DNA of 64,000 bases from Bin90 sp965214635 (GTDB lineage Bacteria > Chloroflexota > Dehalococcoidia > Lucifugimonadales > JADFKI01). The notes beneath the pieces are model-generated. The model had not been told where the DNA came from, made no database searches, and worked only from the letters and a program-made list of their open reading frames with translations. Made by a program: the position numbers and the translations under genes. The stretch's first letter is position 1. Each line of letters opens with the position of its first letter. Shown here piece by piece: positions 38,497-47,153 of the stretch. The stretch lies in NCBI GenBank assembly GCA_965214635.1, contig OZ243964.1, forward strand, positions 2,480,001-2,544,000, given 5' to 3'.

Positions 38497-40172
38497 ACCA
38501 CTCAAGCAGCCCAAACCATGCGCGAAGCGAACGCACATCGGACGCCGCGTTTGGCAGCGAGTCGCTGGGAATGGTCGTGTCCGGCTCGCTCAACGACGGT
38601 ATGCTCGTGCGCCTAGACCCGGGCGTATCCGTCGAGGATGTGAAGGTTGGCACACTGATAAACATACAGGGACGCCAAATGCGCTTCTTCGGCTATCTCA
38701 CCGAGGTCAACCTTGCCGCAGCCGACCCCACGCTAATCACCGCACCGCCTGATGTGTCCAATCCGCTCATTGCAGCCGTGATGGATGGCACCACCGCATA
38801 TGGCACCATCACCGTAGAACCCAGCCTAACGCTGGGCGCAAACCCTGCCGATGGTCTCTTACCAGCCAAGACGATACCGCCGCACTTTTCGCGAGTGTCC
38901 CTCGCATCCGAAGAGGACATCGCCATGGTGTTTGGCGACGAAGACGACCGCCATTTCTACATCGGCAACCCGATGGATATGGAGGTTCACCTGTGCCTAA
39001 ACATAGACGAGCTAGTCAAGCGCTCAAACGGCGTGTTCGGCAAGAGCGGCACGGGTAAGACATTCCTGACGCGGTTGCTGCTGATTGGCATCCTCCAGCA
39101 TGGCATCGCCGCCAACCTAATCTTCGATATGCACGGCGAGTATGGCTGGAGCGGCACGAGCGAACACAGCGGTCAAGTTAAGGGATTGAAGCAGCTCTTC
39201 GGCTCACAAGTGGCGGTGTTCTCCCTAGACGCCGACAGCGCACGGCGGCGCGGGCTACGCCCCGACTACGATGTTCGCATCGGCTACGACGACATAGAAC
39301 CTGAGGATGTGGAGATACTCAAAGACAGCTGGGGCCTCTCAGATATAGCGGCAGATAGCGCCTACTCGCTGCAACGAATGCTTGGCAATGGCTGGCTGAG
39401 CAAGTTCTTGGGTTACCCTAATGGTGAGGGCGAGTTCAACGACCTTGCGCGCGACCTGAGCGTGCCGCACTCCACTTTGAGCGCCCTTCGCAATCGCTTG
39501 AACAGGCTGCGGCGCTTCAATTTCATCACCGATGGCACGGGCAACAACGCTGTTGAGGAAATCCTGAATTACCTCAATGATGGCAAGCATGTGGTTCTCG
39601 AGTTTGGGCGATACGGCAGCGACATCAACGCATACCTGCTGGTTGCGAATCTGCTCACTCGCCGCATCCACAACCGATATGTTCAGATGAGCGATGCTGC
39701 CGTGGGCGATCCCACACAGCAGCCGCGTCCGCTGGTCATCACCATCGAAGAGGCGCACAAGTTCCTCAATCCCGCCGTCGCCAAGAACACAATCTTTGGC
39801 ACAATCGCCCGTGAGATGCGCAAGTACAATGTAACGCTCCTTGTGGTGGATCAGCGTCCTGCTGGTATCGACGAAGAGGTGATGAGCCAGTTGGGGACGA
39901 AGATAGCATGCTTGCTGGACAACGAGCGCGACACCGATGCGGTGCTATCCGGAGTGTCGGGCAGCCGCAAACTCCGCACCGTGTTGGCGAGGCTCGAGTC
40001 CAACCGCCAAGCGCTCGTGTTCGGGCACGCCCTGCCTATGCCCGTGGTCATACAGACGCGCGAGTACGGCAGCCCCGAATCCTACCGCGCTCTCGGCTTC
40101 GCAGAATCATCCGAACTCAAGGCACAGGCGGAGCGTACCGCCGACCTGCTCTTCGGCACGCCGTCAGCCTGA
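38493..40172 (+). CDS. herA: HerA-type bidirectional DNA translocase
   Basis: A 559-residue FtsK/HerA-fold ATPase that forms a hexameric ring and pumps DNA, typically with NurA. A HAS-barrel spans about residues 25-115. Walker A is GKSGTGKT (183-190), Walker B lies at NLIFDMHGEY, and VITIEEAHKFLNP plus LLVVDQRPAGID form the sensor and arginine-finger regions. It ends 52 bases before the tandem two-TM array on the same strand. Confidence 0.9.
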   Translation: MNHSSSPNHARSERTSDAAFGSESLGMVVSGSLNDGMLVRLDPGVSVEDVKVGTLINIQGRQMRFFGYLTEVNLAAADPTLITAPPDVSNPLIAAVMDGTTAYGTITVEPSLTLGANPADGLLPAKTIPPHFSRVSLASEEDIAMVFGDEDDRHFYIGNPMDMEVHLCLNIDELVKRSNGVFGKSGTGKTFLTRLLLIGILQHGIAANLIFDMHGEYGWSGTSEHSGQVKGLKQLFGSQVAVFSLDADSARRRGLRPDYDVRIGYDDIEPEDVEILKDSWGLSDIAADSAYSLQRMLGNGWLSKFLGYPNGEGEFNDLARDLSVPHSTLSALRNRLNRLRRFNFITDGTGNNAVEEILNYLNDGKHVVLEFGRYGSDINAYLLVANLLTRRIHNRYVQMSDAAVGDPTQQPRPLVITIEEAHKFLNPAVAKNTIFGTIAREMRKYNVTLLVVDQRPAGIDEEVMSQLGTKIACLLDNERDTDAVLSGVSGSRKLRTVLARLESNRQALVFGHALPMPVVIQTREYGSPESYRALGFAESSELKAQAERTADLLFGTPSA

Positions 40173-40224
40173 CCGAAAGACAATCGGCTTCTTATTTGAA
40201 AAAAATGCAAGGGGCTTATAGTAT

Positions 40225-40677
40225 GTGCAAGAGGATGACAGCCACGGGCGCGAAGATTTGCTCAGCATTGTACGGGGATTGCGTCCGTACTACTTCTGGG
40301 TGTTTGTCATACAGCTCGCCGCATGGGCGGCACTGGTCATATGGCTAGAATCGACCGGAGGCGAACACGATAGCGTTCCTGCGTATGCAGTGGCAGTGGG
40401 CACGCATATGGCGCAGCTGACGCTAGCGTCGCTTGCCGCAACCGTAATATTAGTTGACATAGGAAGATACATAAGGAGGAATTTCGTGGTATTCCTACCC
40501 GACCCAATTATAAAAGTCAGAGCCAAAGCCAGAGCCGAGGGCAGGGCAGAAGGCAGAGCAGAGCGGGATCTAGAGTGGAGAGCGTATATACGCGAGATGC
40601 TCGAAGCCATGCGCAAAGGCGAGGATTTCGACAGGCCATTGCCCGACGAGAAAGACTCTGACAACAATCACGGCTAG
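40225..40677 (+). CDS. Two-TM protein with charged repeat tail, copy A
   Basis: A 150-residue protein, first of a tandem family. It has two hydrophobic helices (YYFWVFVIQLAAWAALVIWL and a second around HMAQLTLASLAATVILVDI) followed by a basic, Ala/Arg/Glu-rich cytoplasmic tail (KARAEGRAEGRAERDLEWR) and an acidic end. Its start codon is GTG, because the ATG used by copies B and C is changed here. An in-frame GTG at 40486 with AAGGAGG at 40473-40479 could give a soluble tail-only product. The function is unknown; it lies 52 bases after herA. Confidence 0.65.
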   Translation: MQEDDSHGREDLLSIVRGLRPYYFWVFVIQLAAWAALVIWLESTGGEHDSVPAYAVAVGTHMAQLTLASLAATVILVDIGRYIRRNFVVFLPDPIIKVRAKARAEGRAEGRAERDLEWRAYIREMLEAMRKGEDFDRPLPDEKDSDNNHG

Positions 40678-40678
40678 C

Positions 40679-41125
40679 ATGCATGACAGCCCCGAGCGCG
40701 AAGATTTGCTCAGCATTGTACGGGGATTGCGCCCGTACTACTTCTGGGTGTTTGTCATACAGCTCGTCGCTTGGGCGGCACTGGTCATATGGCTAGAATC
40801 GACCGGAGGCGAACACGATGGCGTTCCTGCGTATGCAGTGGCAGTTGGCACGCAGATGGCGCAATTGACGCTAGCGTCGCTTGCCGCAACCGTAATATTA
40901 GTTGACATAGGAAGATACATAAGGAGGAATCTCGTGGTATTCCTACCCGACCCAATTATAAAAGTCAGAGCCAAAGCCAGAGCCGAGGGCAGGGCAGAAG
41001 GCAGAGCAGAGCGGGATCTAGAGTGGAGAGCGTATATACGCGAGATGCTCGAAGCCATGCGCAAAGGCGAGGATTTCGACAGGCCATTGCCCGACGAGAA
41101 AGACTCTGACAACAATCACGGCTAG
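40679..41125 (+). CDS. Two-TM protein with charged repeat tail, copy B
   Basis: A 148-residue paralogue, almost identical in DNA to copies A and C, with a repeat period of 448 bp. The start ATG comes one base after the copy A stop, so translation is probably coupled. It has two helices and the same tail length as copy A. The internal AAGGAGG plus GTG site is retained. Confidence 0.7.
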   Translation: MHDSPEREDLLSIVRGLRPYYFWVFVIQLVAWAALVIWLESTGGEHDGVPAYAVAVGTQMAQLTLASLAATVILVDIGRYIRRNLVVFLPDPIIKVRAKARAEGRAEGRAERDLEWRAYIREMLEAMRKGEDFDRPLPDEKDSDNNHG

Positions 41126-41126
41126 C

Positions 41127-41627
41127 ATGCATGACAGCCCCGAGCGCGAAGATTTGCTCAGCATTGTACGGGGATTGCGCCCGTACTACTTCTGGGTGTT
41201 TGTCATACAGCTCGTCGCTTGGGCGGCACTGGTCATATGGCTAGAATCGACCGGAGGCGAACACGATGGCGTTCCTGCGTATGCAGTGGCAGTTGGCACG
41301 CAGATGGCGCAATTGACGCTAGCGTCGCTTGCCGCAACCGTAATATTAGTTGACATAGGAAGATACATAAGGAGGAATCTCGTGGTATTCCTACCCGACC
41401 CCATTATAAAAGTCAGAGCCAAAGCCAGAGCAGAGGGCAGGGCAGAAGGTATAGCAGAGGGCAGAGCCAAAGGCAGGGCAGAAGGCATAGCGGAGGGTAT
41501 AGCCAAAGCCAGAGCAGAAAGGAGGGCAGAGCGGGATCTAGAGTGGAGAGCGTATATACGCGAGATGCTCGAAGCCATCCGCAGAGGCGAGGATTTCGAC
41601 AAGCCATCTCCGGACGAGAAAGACTAG
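41127..41627 (+). CDS. Two-TM protein with expanded repeat tail, copy C
   Basis: A 166-residue paralogue. The membrane half is essentially identical to copy B, but the tail is longer by about 22 residues through added RAEG/IAEG/RAKG units (12 bp each, 41409-41533). The C-terminus is shorter: it stops in the junction with the truncated copy D (GAAAGACTAG). This points to a recombination event inside the array. The internal AAGGAGG plus GTG site is retained. Confidence 0.7.
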   Translation: MHDSPEREDLLSIVRGLRPYYFWVFVIQLVAWAALVIWLESTGGEHDGVPAYAVAVGTQMAQLTLASLAATVILVDIGRYIRRNLVVFLPDPIIKVRAKARAEGRAEGIAEGRAKGRAEGIAEGIAKARAERRAERDLEWRAYIREMLEAIRRGEDFDKPSPDEKD

Positions 41628-41854
41628 CGTCGCTTGCAACAACCGTAATATTAGTTGACATAGGAAGATACATAAGGAGGAATCTCGTGGTATTCCTACC
41701 CGACCCCATTACAAAAGTCAGAGCCAAAGCTAGAGCCGAGCGGGACCTAGAGTGGAGGGCGTATATACGCGAGATGCTCGAAGCCATCCGCAAAGGCGAG
41801 GATTTCGACAAGCCATCGCCCGACGAGAAAGACTCTGACAACAAACGCGGCTAA
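41628..41854 (+). pseudogene. Two-TM protein, truncated copy D
   Basis: This fourth unit lacks its first roughly 210 bases: it begins at the AGCGTCGCTTGC point in the middle of the second helix. The tail has no RAEG units (KARAERDLEWR). Its own start is gone, but the internal AAGGAGG (41674-41680) and GTG (41687) are intact and would give a 55-residue soluble tail protein. It is either a relic or a deliberately short form. Confidence 0.6.
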
Positions 41855-41898
41855 CATGCATCACAGCCACTTATTGCAATCATATTAGGGAGTGTACT

Positions 41899-42468
41899 AT
41901 GACCACAACTGTAAAGCACCTGTCTACAGAAGAGTTGCACAAAGGCTTGGACGATGTTCGCCAAGCGCCCAAGGATGGCGGGACGCTGCGCCTCATCGTT
42001 CGCCGCCCAGACACCGGCGAACGCGAGTCGCTGGACGAAGGCAGACTGGACACCAATGAGGGGCTGGCCGGAGACAACTGGCGCGCACGCGGCAGCGCAT
42101 CCACGGCCGACGGATCAGCCGACCCCGAATGCCAAATCACCATCATGAACGCCCGCGTGTCGCAGCTCGTGGCGCAAGACCCTGCGCGCTGGCATCTCGC
42201 CGGCGACCAGCTCTATGTGGATATGGACATCAGCCGGGAGAACCTTCCCCCCGGCACGCGACTGTCCGTTGGCGGCGCCATCCTCGAGGTGTCCGCCAAG
42301 CCTCACACAGGCTGCGGCAAGTTCGTCCACCGCTTTGGGGCTGATGCGATGAAGTTCGTCAACTCCACCATCGGGCGCGACCTCTGCTTGCGCGGCATCA
42401 ACACCCGGGTGATACAGGGCGGCGCAATCACCGCAGGCGATACCGTGACCAAGATGGAAGCGGACTAG
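41899..42468 (+). CDS. MOSC-domain protein
   Basis: A 189-residue protein with a MOSC (Moco sulfurase C-terminal) domain. The conserved cysteine lies in KPHTGCGKF, and ITIMNARVSQLVA and NLPPGTRLSVGGAILEVS form the beta-barrel core. MOSC domains carry sulfur or bind molybdenum cofactor, for example in YiiM and mARC enzymes. No other Moco gene is close. It starts 44 bases after copy D on the same strand. Confidence 0.8.
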   Translation: MTTTVKHLSTEELHKGLDDVRQAPKDGGTLRLIVRRPDTGERESLDEGRLDTNEGLAGDNWRARGSASTADGSADPECQITIMNARVSQLVAQDPARWHLAGDQLYVDMDISRENLPPGTRLSVGGAILEVSAKPHTGCGKFVHRFGADAMKFVNSTIGRDLCLRGINTRVIQGGAITAGDTVTKMEAD

Positions 42469-42629
42469 ACGGCGGGCACGCATTTGGGGCACATTGAGGC
42501 GTGCATTGCGCAACTCAATGTGCCCATTATTGTCCATTATCCCGATTTGCTCACGAAAACTTAATTAGACGAGAACAGAGTGTGGGTGATATGGCGAATG
42601 TGCTTCCCTGAGTGCGTTGCGCGCATGCC

Positions 42630-43808
42630 TCACATCGCTCGCCCTTCCAGCCATTTCGTTGTAACCTCTATGCCGAAGCCGGGTGCGTCGGACGGCACGA
42701 GATAGCCGTCCTTGATGGCAGGCGTTCCCGGCAGCGCAACCATCTCTTCTAGCGGCACGCCCGGTGGCGATACGCCTTCCGAACGCTCGCCCCACGCTAT
42801 CGCCGGCATTGCATAGGCGAGGTGCTGCCCGTAGGGGTAGTTCATCCCGCCATGCCCGATGACGCTCACCCCGTGCGCCTCCGCTATGTGGCATATCCGC
42901 ACCGTTGCTGTTACGCCCCCGACCCATGCCACATCCGGCTGCATGATGTCCACTAGACCCTGCCCTGCCGCAAGCGCAAACGGATGGATGGTGTGCCAGT
43001 GTTCACCCGTTGCCAAAATCTGCCCCGGTACGCGTTGGCGCACCTTGATATAGCTGTCCATATCGTAGGGCGGCAAGTAGTCTTCCAGCCACTTGAGGCG
43101 ATACGGCTTCAGCGCTTCCACTAGCCGCACCACATACTCGGTGTTGAGCGACATCCAAGCATCTAGCATCAGCTCCACATCGTCGCCAATCTGCTCGCGC
43201 GTTGCTGCGACGAGTTCCACATTCTTGTTCAGCCCGGCGATGCCCTCTTGCGGGCCGTGCGGCACGAAGAGCTTCACCGCCTTGAAGCCCAGCTCCAAGA
43301 ACCACTCTATGCTGTTTGCCACGCCGTAGGATGTGTCGGTATTGCTGGCGTAGCAGAATATCTTATCCTTCTGCGGCCCGCCGAGCAGTTCGTACACCGG
43401 GACGCCGAGCAGCTTGCCCTTCAAGTCCCACAGGGCGTTGTCCACCGCACTGATGGCGTAGCTCGCAAGCCCGATGTTGCCATAGTGCGTGGCTATCCGC
43501 TGCATCATGTCCCATGCTTTTTCTATCGCCATCGGGTTCTGACCCGTAAGCAGCGGCGCAAAGTGTTCGTTGATAATCAGATTCACGGGCGCGCTGTTGA
43601 TGGTGATGCCAAGCCCCCAGGTGCCGTCGTCCGCAGTTACCACGCAGGCGGTTCTGCCCCAAGGTGCGCTCCAATCTGCCTTGCTGAACTCGCCGTAGCC
43701 CATCATCGGGCTGACCCAGTCCGGCGCATCGAGGCGGGGGACGCGCGGCAGTGTCTTGCGCTCCGGCGTCAGGTCTATCGAAAACGCTCTGACGGACTTT
43801 ATCTTCAA
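42630..43808 (-). CDS. Mandelate racemase/muconate lactonizing family dehydratase, rhamnonate-type
   Basis: A 392-residue enolase-superfamily enzyme. The lysine of FKAVKLFVPHG, metal ligands in MLDAWMS, KWLEDY and TGEHWH, and a C-terminal histidine in IGHGG form the active site. The GEHWHT and WLEDYLPP patterns resemble L-rhamnonate dehydratases. The start is TTG at 43808, preceded at seven bases by AGGAG; homologues begin the same way (MKIK). It shares no operon with the other two enolase-superfamily genes nearby. Confidence 0.82.
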   Translation of the reverse strand: MKIKSVRAFSIDLTPERKTLPRVPRLDAPDWVSPMMGYGEFSKADWSAPWGRTACVVTADDGTWGLGITINSAPVNLIINEHFAPLLTGQNPMAIEKAWDMMQRIATHYGNIGLASYAISAVDNALWDLKGKLLGVPVYELLGGPQKDKIFCYASNTDTSYGVANSIEWFLELGFKAVKLFVPHGPQEGIAGLNKNVELVAATREQIGDDVELMLDAWMSLNTEYVVRLVEALKPYRLKWLEDYLPPYDMDSYIKVRQRVPGQILATGEHWHTIHPFALAAGQGLVDIMQPDVAWVGGVTATVRICHIAEAHGVSVIGHGGMNYPYGQHLAYAMPAIAWGERSEGVSPPGVPLEEMVALPGTPAIKDGYLVPSDAPGFGIEVTTKWLEGRAM

Positions 43809-43928
43809 TGCAAATCTCCTGTGCTTAGCTCACTCGATTGGGGTGAAATCCGCTTCGTATTGGGAATAATCTGCTAGTCTGCTTATCCATACGGGGATGG
43901 CGGCATACTTGGGTGGCGTATCCCACCG

Positions 43929-44291
43929 CTAGATTCCCAGCTCGTGTAGCCGCTCGTCGTCTATGCCGAAGTGGTGGGCTATCTCGTGTACAACCGTATC
44001 CTGCACCTCACGCACGATGTCGGCTTCAGTACTGCATATGGACTCTATCGGTTGTTGGAAGAGCGTGATTTTGTCCGGCAGCACCATGCTGTAGTCGGTG
44101 CGCTCGGTCAGCGGCAAACCCTCGTACAGCCCCAGCAGCAGGCTGCCATCTTCGATGCCGGAGCCTACTAGTTGCTCGTGCGTGGGGGCGTCTTCCACCA
44201 CGATGTCCACATTGTCCACATGTCGGATCAGCGCTTCTGGGATGCGTTCCATCGCCTGCCGCACTAGCCGTTCAAATTGTACGCGCGTCAT
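43929..44291 (-). CDS. Small zincin-like metallopeptidase
   Basis: A 120-residue protein of the metallopeptidase family common in Actinobacteria and Chloroflexota. The zinc site is HEIAHHFGIDDERLHELG near the C-terminus (HExxH plus a later His/Glu). The preceding LGLYEGLPLTER and DKITLFQQPIE segments match the family. ATG 44291 aligns with homologues (MTRVQFERLV); an upstream leader is rich in cysteine and unlikely. Confidence 0.8.
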   Translation of the reverse strand: MTRVQFERLVRQAMERIPEALIRHVDNVDIVVEDAPTHEQLVGSGIEDGSLLLGLYEGLPLTERTDYSMVLPDKITLFQQPIESICSTEADIVREVQDTVVHEIAHHFGIDDERLHELGI

Positions 44292-44538
44292 AGCCGCAAG
44301 TGTATCAGAAGTTCTTTGTTCTTTACAGCAGCACATAGCGAAAAAGTTGACGGAATTGGAAGAAGTCTTTTCCTGTTATGAGGGATGCTAATGGGTGGAG
44401 AGATGCTTTTACTCAATCCGATTGACATGGAGCAAGGATGCTCGATGTGGGAGTTGTGTGAGCGCCGCACTTGACCGCTAATGGGGTCTGGGCTATCGTT
44501 CTGGCATGGAAAATTACATGGGCAGCAGGAGGCGTGAT

Positions 44539-45708
44539 TTGAAGGTAACGGACATCAAGAGCTTTGCGTTCACCGACGACGAAGACAAGCTCTACTTCAT
44601 CGTCAAAGTGGAAACGGATGAGGGCATATACGGCTTGGGCGAGGTGGGCATCCCGCGCTGGGGCAATGCAGTTGCCAACGCCGTCGAGCATCTGTCCCAA
44701 CTTGTGGTCGGGCAAGACCCATTTGGCACTGAGCGGCTGTGGCAGCATATGTTTCGCGGGAGCTTCTTCCCCGCAGACAAGGTGTATTGCTGCGCCATAA
44801 GCGCCATAGACATCGCCCTGTGGGACATCAAGGGTAAGGCGCTGGGGATGCCGGTGTACAAGCTGCTTGGCGGTCCCGTGCGCGACAAGGTAGTGTCATA
44901 CCCGCACACGCAGGGCGCAACCAACGCTGAGTTGGTGGAAAACTGCAAGCGCGCCGTGTCGGACGGCTGGAAGTTCGTGCGCTGGGGGCTGCCTGAAACC
45001 GGCGGTGTGTTCGAGTACCAAGGCAGCGATGGGCTGCTGGAGCCGGTGGAGTCCATGCGTATCGCCGAGGAACAGATGGCGCTTGTGCGCGACGCCGTAG
45101 GGCCGGACATTCAGCTCTGCCTAGATGTTCACACTCGCCTAGACACCGCCCACACTGTCCAGCTCTGCAAGGCGCTCGAGCCGTATATGCCCTACTTCAT
45201 CGAAGACCCGCTGCGCTCTGAGAACCCGGCGAGCTACCGCACATTGGCGCGCCATGTGTCGCTGCCGATTGCCGCCGGCGAGCAGTGGGCAAGCAAGTGG
45301 TCATTCCGCGAGGTCATAGAAGAGGAGCTGATTAGCTACGCGCGCATAGACCTGTGCATCGTGGGCGGGCTGACAGAGGCGATCAAGATTACGCACTGGG
45401 CGGAGGCGCATTACATAGACATCGTACCGCACAATCCGTTGGGGCCTGTGAGCGCCGCCGCATGCGTCAACCTGTGCATGGCGTCCACCAATGTGGGTGT
45501 GCAGGAGATGCCGCGCCGCCCGGGGAGTTACGCCGCCGACCTGTTCCCGCAGCAGATAGACTGGGCGGACGGCTACTCGTTTGTGCCGCCGGACGCCGTG
45601 GGACTGGGTGTGGATTTCGACGAAGAACTTGTAACGGCGCGCCGGGTTGACCCGACAGGCTGGCCGCCGCAGCTTCGTCGCAACGACGGCGCATTCACCA
45701 ACTGGTAG
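44539..45708 (+). CDS. Enolase-superfamily dehydratase, galactonate-dehydratase-like (1)
   Basis: A 389-residue member of the mandelate-racemase subgroup. Metal ligands and acid/base residues appear in LCLDVHTR (Asp and His), YFIEDPL, AAGEQWAS and VPHNPLGPVS, the pattern of galactonate/mannonate-type dehydratases. I start it at TTG 44539, seven bases after AGGAGG, giving the family-like opening MKVTDIKSF; earlier ATGs at 44506 and 44518 overlap that ribosome site. The likely reaction is syn or anti dehydration of a sugar acid. Confidence 0.82.
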   Translation: MKVTDIKSFAFTDDEDKLYFIVKVETDEGIYGLGEVGIPRWGNAVANAVEHLSQLVVGQDPFGTERLWQHMFRGSFFPADKVYCCAISAIDIALWDIKGKALGMPVYKLLGGPVRDKVVSYPHTQGATNAELVENCKRAVSDGWKFVRWGLPETGGVFEYQGSDGLLEPVESMRIAEEQMALVRDAVGPDIQLCLDVHTRLDTAHTVQLCKALEPYMPYFIEDPLRSENPASYRTLARHVSLPIAAGEQWASKWSFREVIEEELISYARIDLCIVGGLTEAIKITHWAEAHYIDIVPHNPLGPVSAAACVNLCMASTNVGVQEMPRRPGSYAADLFPQQIDWADGYSFVPPDAVGLGVDFDEELVTARRVDPTGWPPQLRRNDGAFTNW

Positions 45709-45866
45709 ACGGCTGTTGTGCGTCAAGTTGTACCCCCCCCCCGTGCATTGGCGCGCGATGATGCTGGCGTCAAACGCCGCGCGCCGGTAACGGGGCGAAG
45801 CACCACCGCCCTAATCTTTCCCCACTAGTGGATGGGTTCTCAATCAGGATGAGGATATCGATTAGT

Positions 45867-45892
45867 GGCAGCGTTTCCGTTCAGGTGCGGGT
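45867..45892 (+). repeat. Solo copy of the IS-end motif
   Basis: Core GCGTTTCCGTTCAGGTG, differing at a few positions from the IS end at 844-869 and in the orientation of a left end. No partner in the opposite orientation occurs close by. A run of ten C's lies about 135 bases upstream in the same intergenic region (45733-45742). Confidence 0.45.
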
Positions 45893-45927
45893 AGGATACG
45901 CTGCGTCATGATACAATACGCAGCGAT

Positions 45928-46242
45928 ATGAAGATGCTTGCGCTGCCCATCGTGTTGCTGTCCATGCTGCTTGCGGGATGCCTAGAACTTACGCCGAATG
46001 TGTCCACCGACTTCTCCGAACTCGAGGCTAAAGCGCTTTTCGAATCGGGTGTGCGACAGATGTGCGAGCACAAGAAGTCCCGCATTCCCGCCATCGTGAG
46101 CAAGATAGACGCCGCCGAAGGCACTGCCACCATTGACCATTGGATATTCGTCATAGACGATCGGGATGCGCAGGTGTTCCCGTCGGGGCTGATTACGGGC
46201 GAGTATCATCGTCATATCCAGACGGCGCTCTGCCGCAGGTAG
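45928..46242 (+). CDS. Small putative lipoprotein
   Basis: A 104-residue protein with a clear lipoprotein signal (LPIVLLSMLLAGC). The mature part has no known domain, with three further cysteines or charged stretches (VRQMCEHKKSR). No ribosome site of strength was seen. Function unknown. Confidence 0.6.
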   Translation: MKMLALPIVLLSMLLAGCLELTPNVSTDFSELEAKALFESGVRQMCEHKKSRIPAIVSKIDAAEGTATIDHWIFVIDDRDAQVFPSGLITGEYHRHIQTALCRR

Positions 46243-46303
46243 GCTTTGATGGCGGTTTCGCATACGGCTTTTCGCCGGCTCTTGCTCTTGGCGCAGCAAG
46301 CCG

Positions 46304-47032
46304 TCAGAGAATATCGCCGCTGACCGGGTCTAGCACCAGCACGATGCTCTTGACCTGCAAGCCCAGCATGTCGCGCACGGCGATGATGGCTTCGAGCGCC
46401 TGCTCGCGCGTTCCCCAGCCGACTTGCTGCATTATGTCGACGAGTTCTTCGCCCAGATTTGCAGCGGCACGGCTGCGCTCATGAAACAGCGTCTCCAGCG
46501 GCTTCCATTCGGGTGGCGCAAGGGACAACTTCAGCTCGCAGTATCGGATTGCCCAAGTGGTGAACCACGCCGTGCCGTACTCTGGCGGCGGGGCGTTGGC
46601 GATGCCGTTGAGTGCGCCATCCAGCATACGCCCGCGTATGTGGTCGTTGGTGAAGCCGAGTTCGCGCAGTGTGTCCTCCAATGGCGGATGCGTGATTAGC
46701 TCTTCGATGTCCCCGCCGATGCGCGCCTCATGCGAATCTGCGGCGTACTGTGCTCCCCGCACCGTCTTGGGGTAGCCCCGCCCGCGCTGCACGATGTGCA
46801 TAAGCTCGTGCGCCGTGTGATATGCGAGGTCTGTGGGTGGGAGCGATGCCCACGCCGGCTCTCCCGGAGCGCACAAGTCCGCGCCCTGTCCTCCGAACAC
46901 CACGCTATGCCCCGCTTCAATGTACTCTATCGGCACGGCAATCTCGTCGCCAAAGCGCTGCCAAAAGGCGTCAAACGGCGCTGTCAGTTCCCGCCCTAAT
47001 ACCGTCAGGGGTGTGCTCTGTGGAATAGGCAT
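46304..47032 (-). CDS. Putative metallopeptidase (HELMH)
   Basis: A 242-residue protein with HTAHELMHIVQRGRGYPK, a zincin HExxH motif, and a following acidic stretch (DSHEARIGGDIEELITHP) that could supply the third ligand. The rest is unfamiliar, with no signal peptide. It resembles proteins annotated only as hypothetical in related bacteria. It may be an intracellular protease or a binding protein that keeps the fold. Confidence 0.55.
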   Translation of the reverse strand: MPIPQSTPLTVLGRELTAPFDAFWQRFGDEIAVPIEYIEAGHSVVFGGQGADLCAPGEPAWASLPPTDLAYHTAHELMHIVQRGRGYPKTVRGAQYAADSHEARIGGDIEELITHPPLEDTLRELGFTNDHIRGRMLDGALNGIANAPPPEYGTAWFTTWAIRYCELKLSLAPPEWKPLETLFHERSRAAANLGEELVDIMQQVGWGTREQALEAIIAVRDMLGLQVKSIVLVLDPVSGDIL

Positions 47033-47153
47033 AGTTGAAGTTTATAGCTGCGGTATTCAAGAGGTAATCGCTGATGTTTCGTGCATCGGCGTTGGTTTGA
47101 GATCCGACAGATTGGTGCTCTCACAGGAAGGTCGGGGATTGGCGAATGCGCGT

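Larger units (their letters stand above)
40225..41854 (+). repeat. Tandem gene array, 448-bp unit, three and a half copies
   Basis: Copies start at 40231 (approximately), 40679 and 41127, with a partial one at 41628. Copies B and C are nearly identical over the first 280 bp, so duplication is recent or is kept uniform by conversion. Differences concentrate in the 12-bp coding minisatellite of the tail: two RAEG-type units in A and B, about eight in C, none in D. Confidence 0.85.

Noticed and set aside
40225..41854. CRISPR-like array
   Set aside because: The repeat unit is 448 bp of coding sequence without spacers.
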